Notes under the pieces: generated by a model
What the model was told of the DNA's origin: nothing
Seen by the model: the letters and a program-made list of their open reading frames with translations, nothing else
Databases searched by the model: none
Shown here: piece by piece, positions 23,285 to 25,116 of the stretch
How the letters are laid out: every line of letters starts with the position of its first letter
How positions within the stretch are numbered: position 1 is the first letter of the stretch
Assembly (NCBI GenBank): GCA_030605085.1
Contig: JAUWBH010000079.1
Location: forward strand, 1 to 25,116
DNA from: Promethearchaeota archaeon
GTDB lineage: Archaea > Asgardarchaeota > Lokiarchaeia > Sigynarchaeales > SOKP01
DNA length: 25,116 nt
Reading direction: 5' to 3'
Program-made: the position numbers and the translations under genes

Positions 23285-23435
23285 TACTCCGAAAGGTCGC
23301 CATCCAGATCTGCGCTGGACGGGCTTTCAGTTATGCTCTCCCATTCTCGATACGAGAAAACTTTTCTACTATTGAGGGAACCCCTCAATATGTTAATATT
23401 GAGTTAAAGTATTTAAGCGTCTATAGTGTAGAGAC
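23285..23435 (-). ncRNA. Hairpin-rich segment, candidate omega-RNA-like RNA
   Basis: Perfect or near-perfect inverted repeats: CCATCCAG/CTGGACGG (23300-23322, one G-U in RNA), TTCTCG/CGAGAA (23344-23358), ATTGAGGG/CCCTCAAT (23371-23389), CAATAT/ATATTG (23386-23401, competing with the previous one) and GTCT/AGAC (23419-23435). Together with the tnpB end it would form a multi-hairpin RNA. The strand is inferred from the linked tnpB end. Confidence 0.45.
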
Positions 23436-23603
23436 TTTCTAATTTACAGTAGTATTTTCGAAATAATTACAAAAATAATATTGTTTGATAATATTTGGTA
23501 TAAATGTTATTGATTTTTTTGACTATAAATTTTAAAATTAAAAAAAATTAAAAAAAAAAGAAATTTCCTTATTCTTTAGATATCGAAATAACGATTGAGA
23601 CGC

Positions 23604-23900
23604 TTAAAAAAGGCTTCCGATTCCAGTAGGCTCCTCAGCTTCAGTCTCTTCCTCTTTTCCTTCTTTAGGTGGTGCTTTACCTTTTGCTCCCCCTGTTGCT
23701 ACGGGAGCGGCCATCACTGGAGCGGCTGTTGCCGATGCAATTATTGTATCAATGTCTTTTTCTTTTAAACCAGCAACGAGTTTAGAAATCTGTGCTTTAT
23801 CGCTTGTAACTCCCGTCGCTTTTAGAATTTTTTCGATATTTTCTTCAGTAATCTCTTTTGACGCCTTATGAAGTAAGAGCGCAGCATATATACTTTCCAT
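23604..23900 (-). CDS. rpl12: 50S ribosomal protein P1 (L12ae)
   Basis: 98-residue stalk protein that recruits translation GTPases. The N-terminal dimerisation domain MESIYAALLLHKASKEITEENIEKILKATGV is typical. It is followed by a helical part, an Ala/Pro/Gly-rich flexible hinge (AAPVMAAPVATGG) and an acidic tail ending EEPTGIGSLF, the factor-binding peptide. It follows P0 by 78 bp on the same strand, the standard archaeal L1-P0-P1 order. Confidence 0.96.
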   Translation of the reverse strand: MESIYAALLLHKASKEITEENIEKILKATGVTSDKAQISKLVAGLKEKDIDTIIASATAAPVMAAPVATGGAKGKAPPKEGKEEETEAEEPTGIGSLF

Positions 23901-23978
23901 AATTCCATACCTCTATTTTTTATATTTTTTATTCAAATTTTTAGTAAACTTCAATATTTTTTTTAAAAAAAATTTAAT

Positions 23979-24941
23979 TTATGTATCAAATAATCCTCCT
24001 ATTCCAACACCATCTTTTTCCCCTTCTTTTTCTTCAGCCTTAGACTCTTTATTCTTTGCTGTTGGTAATGTAGCTCCCCCGAAAATCGTTGCGTTAATAA
24101 CATTCGCATTAAATATCGCTTTTTTGATATATTCTTCCATCATCTCATCAACAAAAATAGGCACTTCTAAAAGAACTCCGAGTGCTTCCCTCCACGCTTT
24201 TTGTATCATTGGTTCAATTGTTTCGTCGTCGACAACTCCTAACTCTATAGCAAGCCGTTGAGCAGCTAAATAACAAGATGCAATATCTTGTTGGAACGCT
24301 TCCATATCCATGTACAAGATTTCACTTGGTATTATTTCTCCATCGCTCCAAGCAAAGTGGATTTTAACCAATGATTCTATAGGTGTAATGACAAGTTTTT
24401 TTAAAACGGCCGCTTGTTTAACGTCCACAAAAGATCCCGCTGTGTGAGTTCTCGTGTCTTCTTTTATCCAAATAGTATCGTTTTGTATGCGAGTAGGCAA
24501 TCGCAATGTCATGTTTAGTTCCGAAATTACTTGTCCAGTAGGTAGACCTGTATCTCCTGCAGGAACCCAAATGTCCACCGGAGTAATCTCATCTGGTTTA
24601 GCTGGAACCATCCATTCATTCTCGTTAAAGATTCTTTTCAATTCAAACATATCCATATTCGTAAAAACAAGACTCGATTGGCCGGGAATGTTTTTAGCTA
24701 ATTCGTCTAAATTTGCTTTTTTTGACTCTTTTTGATATTTTTCTATAGCCCGTATCTGTAAAGATTTTTTGGACATTCTAATTTCCGCTTTTCCTCTTAA
24801 TAGTTTCCGCGTTGCCTGGATTTGTTTGTCGTTAATAGTTCCAACCTCAATTACGGCGACATTTTTGTATTGTTTGAATAAATCAACTAAATAACCAATT
24901 TCATCTAATTTCCATTGCGGTACAGATTTTTTCGTTATCAT
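23979..24941 (-). CDS. rplP0: 50S ribosomal protein P0 (uL10, stalk base)
   Basis: 320 residues. The N-terminal rRNA-binding domain is VPQWKLDEIGYLVDLFKQYKNVAVIEV, then LRGKAEIRMSKKSL. The archaeal/eukaryal insertion domain (~108-185, PAGDTGLPTGQVISEL) is present. C-terminal helices bind P1 dimers (YIKKAIFNANVINATIF), and the acidic tail ends GVGIGGLFDT, resembling the P1 tail. The start codon lies 4 nt after the L1 stop, and GGAGTG at the end of L1 serves as Shine-Dalgarno, so the genes are translationally coupled. Confidence 0.96.
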   Translation of the reverse strand: MITKKSVPQWKLDEIGYLVDLFKQYKNVAVIEVGTINDKQIQATRKLLRGKAEIRMSKKSLQIRAIEKYQKESKKANLDELAKNIPGQSSLVFTNMDMFELKRIFNENEWMVPAKPDEITPVDIWVPAGDTGLPTGQVISELNMTLRLPTRIQNDTIWIKEDTRTHTAGSFVDVKQAAVLKKLVITPIESLVKIHFAWSDGEIIPSEILYMDMEAFQQDIASCYLAAQRLAIELGVVDDETIEPMIQKAWREALGVLLEVPIFVDEMMEEYIKKAIFNANVINATIFGGATLPTAKNKESKAEEKEGEKDGVGIGGLFDT

Positions 24942-24945
24942 TTTT

Positions 24946-25116
24946 TTACACTCCTATGCTTTTTAAATAATTTTCCTCTATCTTAATTGATTTTCCCATA
25001 CTCGTTTTGACAAACATGGATTTAAAATTATTATATTTATGAGGCATCAAGCTTGCGATATATTCTACAATTGCCTTAATATTTTCGTAAACTTTATCCA
25101 TCTCCATGGACTTTTT
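24946..25116 (-). CDS. rpl1: 50S ribosomal protein L1 (uL1), C-terminal 56 residues
   Basis: The frame is open to the window edge. The visible part (VYENIKAIVEYIASLMPHKYNNLKSMFVKTSMGKSIKIE) matches the C-terminal block of archaeal L1, where TMGP-x-xKV is usual. The gene is upstream of P0 in the typical L11-L1-P0-P1 ribosomal operon. The stop overlaps the ribosome-binding site of P0. Confidence 0.85.
   Translation of the reverse strand, partial: KKSMEMDKVYENIKAIVEYIASLMPHKYNNFKSMFVKTSMGKSIKIEENYLKSIGV

Larger units (their letters stand above)
23149..23435 (-). mobile_element. Decayed or miniature TnpB-element derivative
   Basis: The right-end homology block (23149-23284) is preceded on the minus strand by a G+C-rich, hairpin-dense segment (23285-23435) in otherwise very AT-rich DNA between secY and the P1 gene. 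The whole may be an internal-deletion derivative that keeps an end plus scaffold RNA region. The left boundary is a guess based on where the composition changes. Confidence 0.6.

Noticed and set aside
23206..23442. 78-codon ORF on the plus strand with several cysteines
   Set aside because: Antisense to the tnpB remnant and the hairpin segment; the matching strand carries the recognisable TnpB C-terminus.
1..25116. CRISPR array
   Set aside because: No regularly spaced repeats were seen; the only tandem repeat (7970-8024) has two units.

Overview
This AT-rich window (roughly 30% GC by eye) looks like an Asgard archaeon, most plausibly a Lokiarchaeia-type lineage. It carries a two-domain ESCRT-I Vps28 homologue beside an MglA/Arf-like small GTPase, archaeal/eukaryal ribosomal proteins (L14e, L34e, P0, P1, L1), archaeal SecY and an archaeal-type selenocysteine apparatus. 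The lineage is inferred from gene content; no rRNA is present.

Layout. 1-2681: a type IV pilus/secretion ATPase (cut by the window edge) and a TadC/FlaJ-like membrane protein. 2900-4913: tRNA-Sec (anticodon TCA, 9+4 fold) and SepSecS, the last enzyme of Sec-tRNA synthesis. 4914-6148: a frame-broken ORF and an unknown gene. 6220-7796: an IS607-like module consisting of a stand-alone HTH gene and TnpB, with no recombinase. 7827-8037: an apparent structured ncRNA closed by a 7-bp terminal stem. 8203-9986: two overlapping coiled-coil genes and a TPR-like gene. 10041-12004: a SAM hydroxide adenosyltransferase and a Nudix-NadM fusion. 12046-16693: TPR protein, RtcA, zinc-ribbon/Yip1-like membrane protein, Vps28 and a convergent small GTPase. 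17119-18451: L34e, Cmk, L14e. 18516-18678: tRNA-Ser(GGA), apparently interrupted by three introns. 18744-20610: LeuA preceded by a Leu-rich leader ORF and stem-loop. 20690-23010 (minus): the Oxa1/EMC3-like DUF106 protein split by an in-frame TGA, and SecY. 23149-23435: a decayed second copy of the TnpB element end. 23604-25116 (minus): P1, P0 and the C-terminus of L1.

Most notable points: (1) a candidate leucine attenuation leader (35 codons, 11 Leu among the last 14, followed directly by a stem-loop) upstream of archaeal leuA; (2) a tRNA-Ser gene with introns in the D-loop, anticodon loop and T-loop; (3) a ~94%-identical second copy of the TnpB 3' end that defines the element's right end and sits next to a hairpin-rich segment; (4) an insertase gene split by an in-frame UGA in a genome that encodes tRNA-Sec; (5) a 211-nt structured RNA candidate; (6) a 45-bp perfect copy of an internal vps28 segment lying in an intergenic region.
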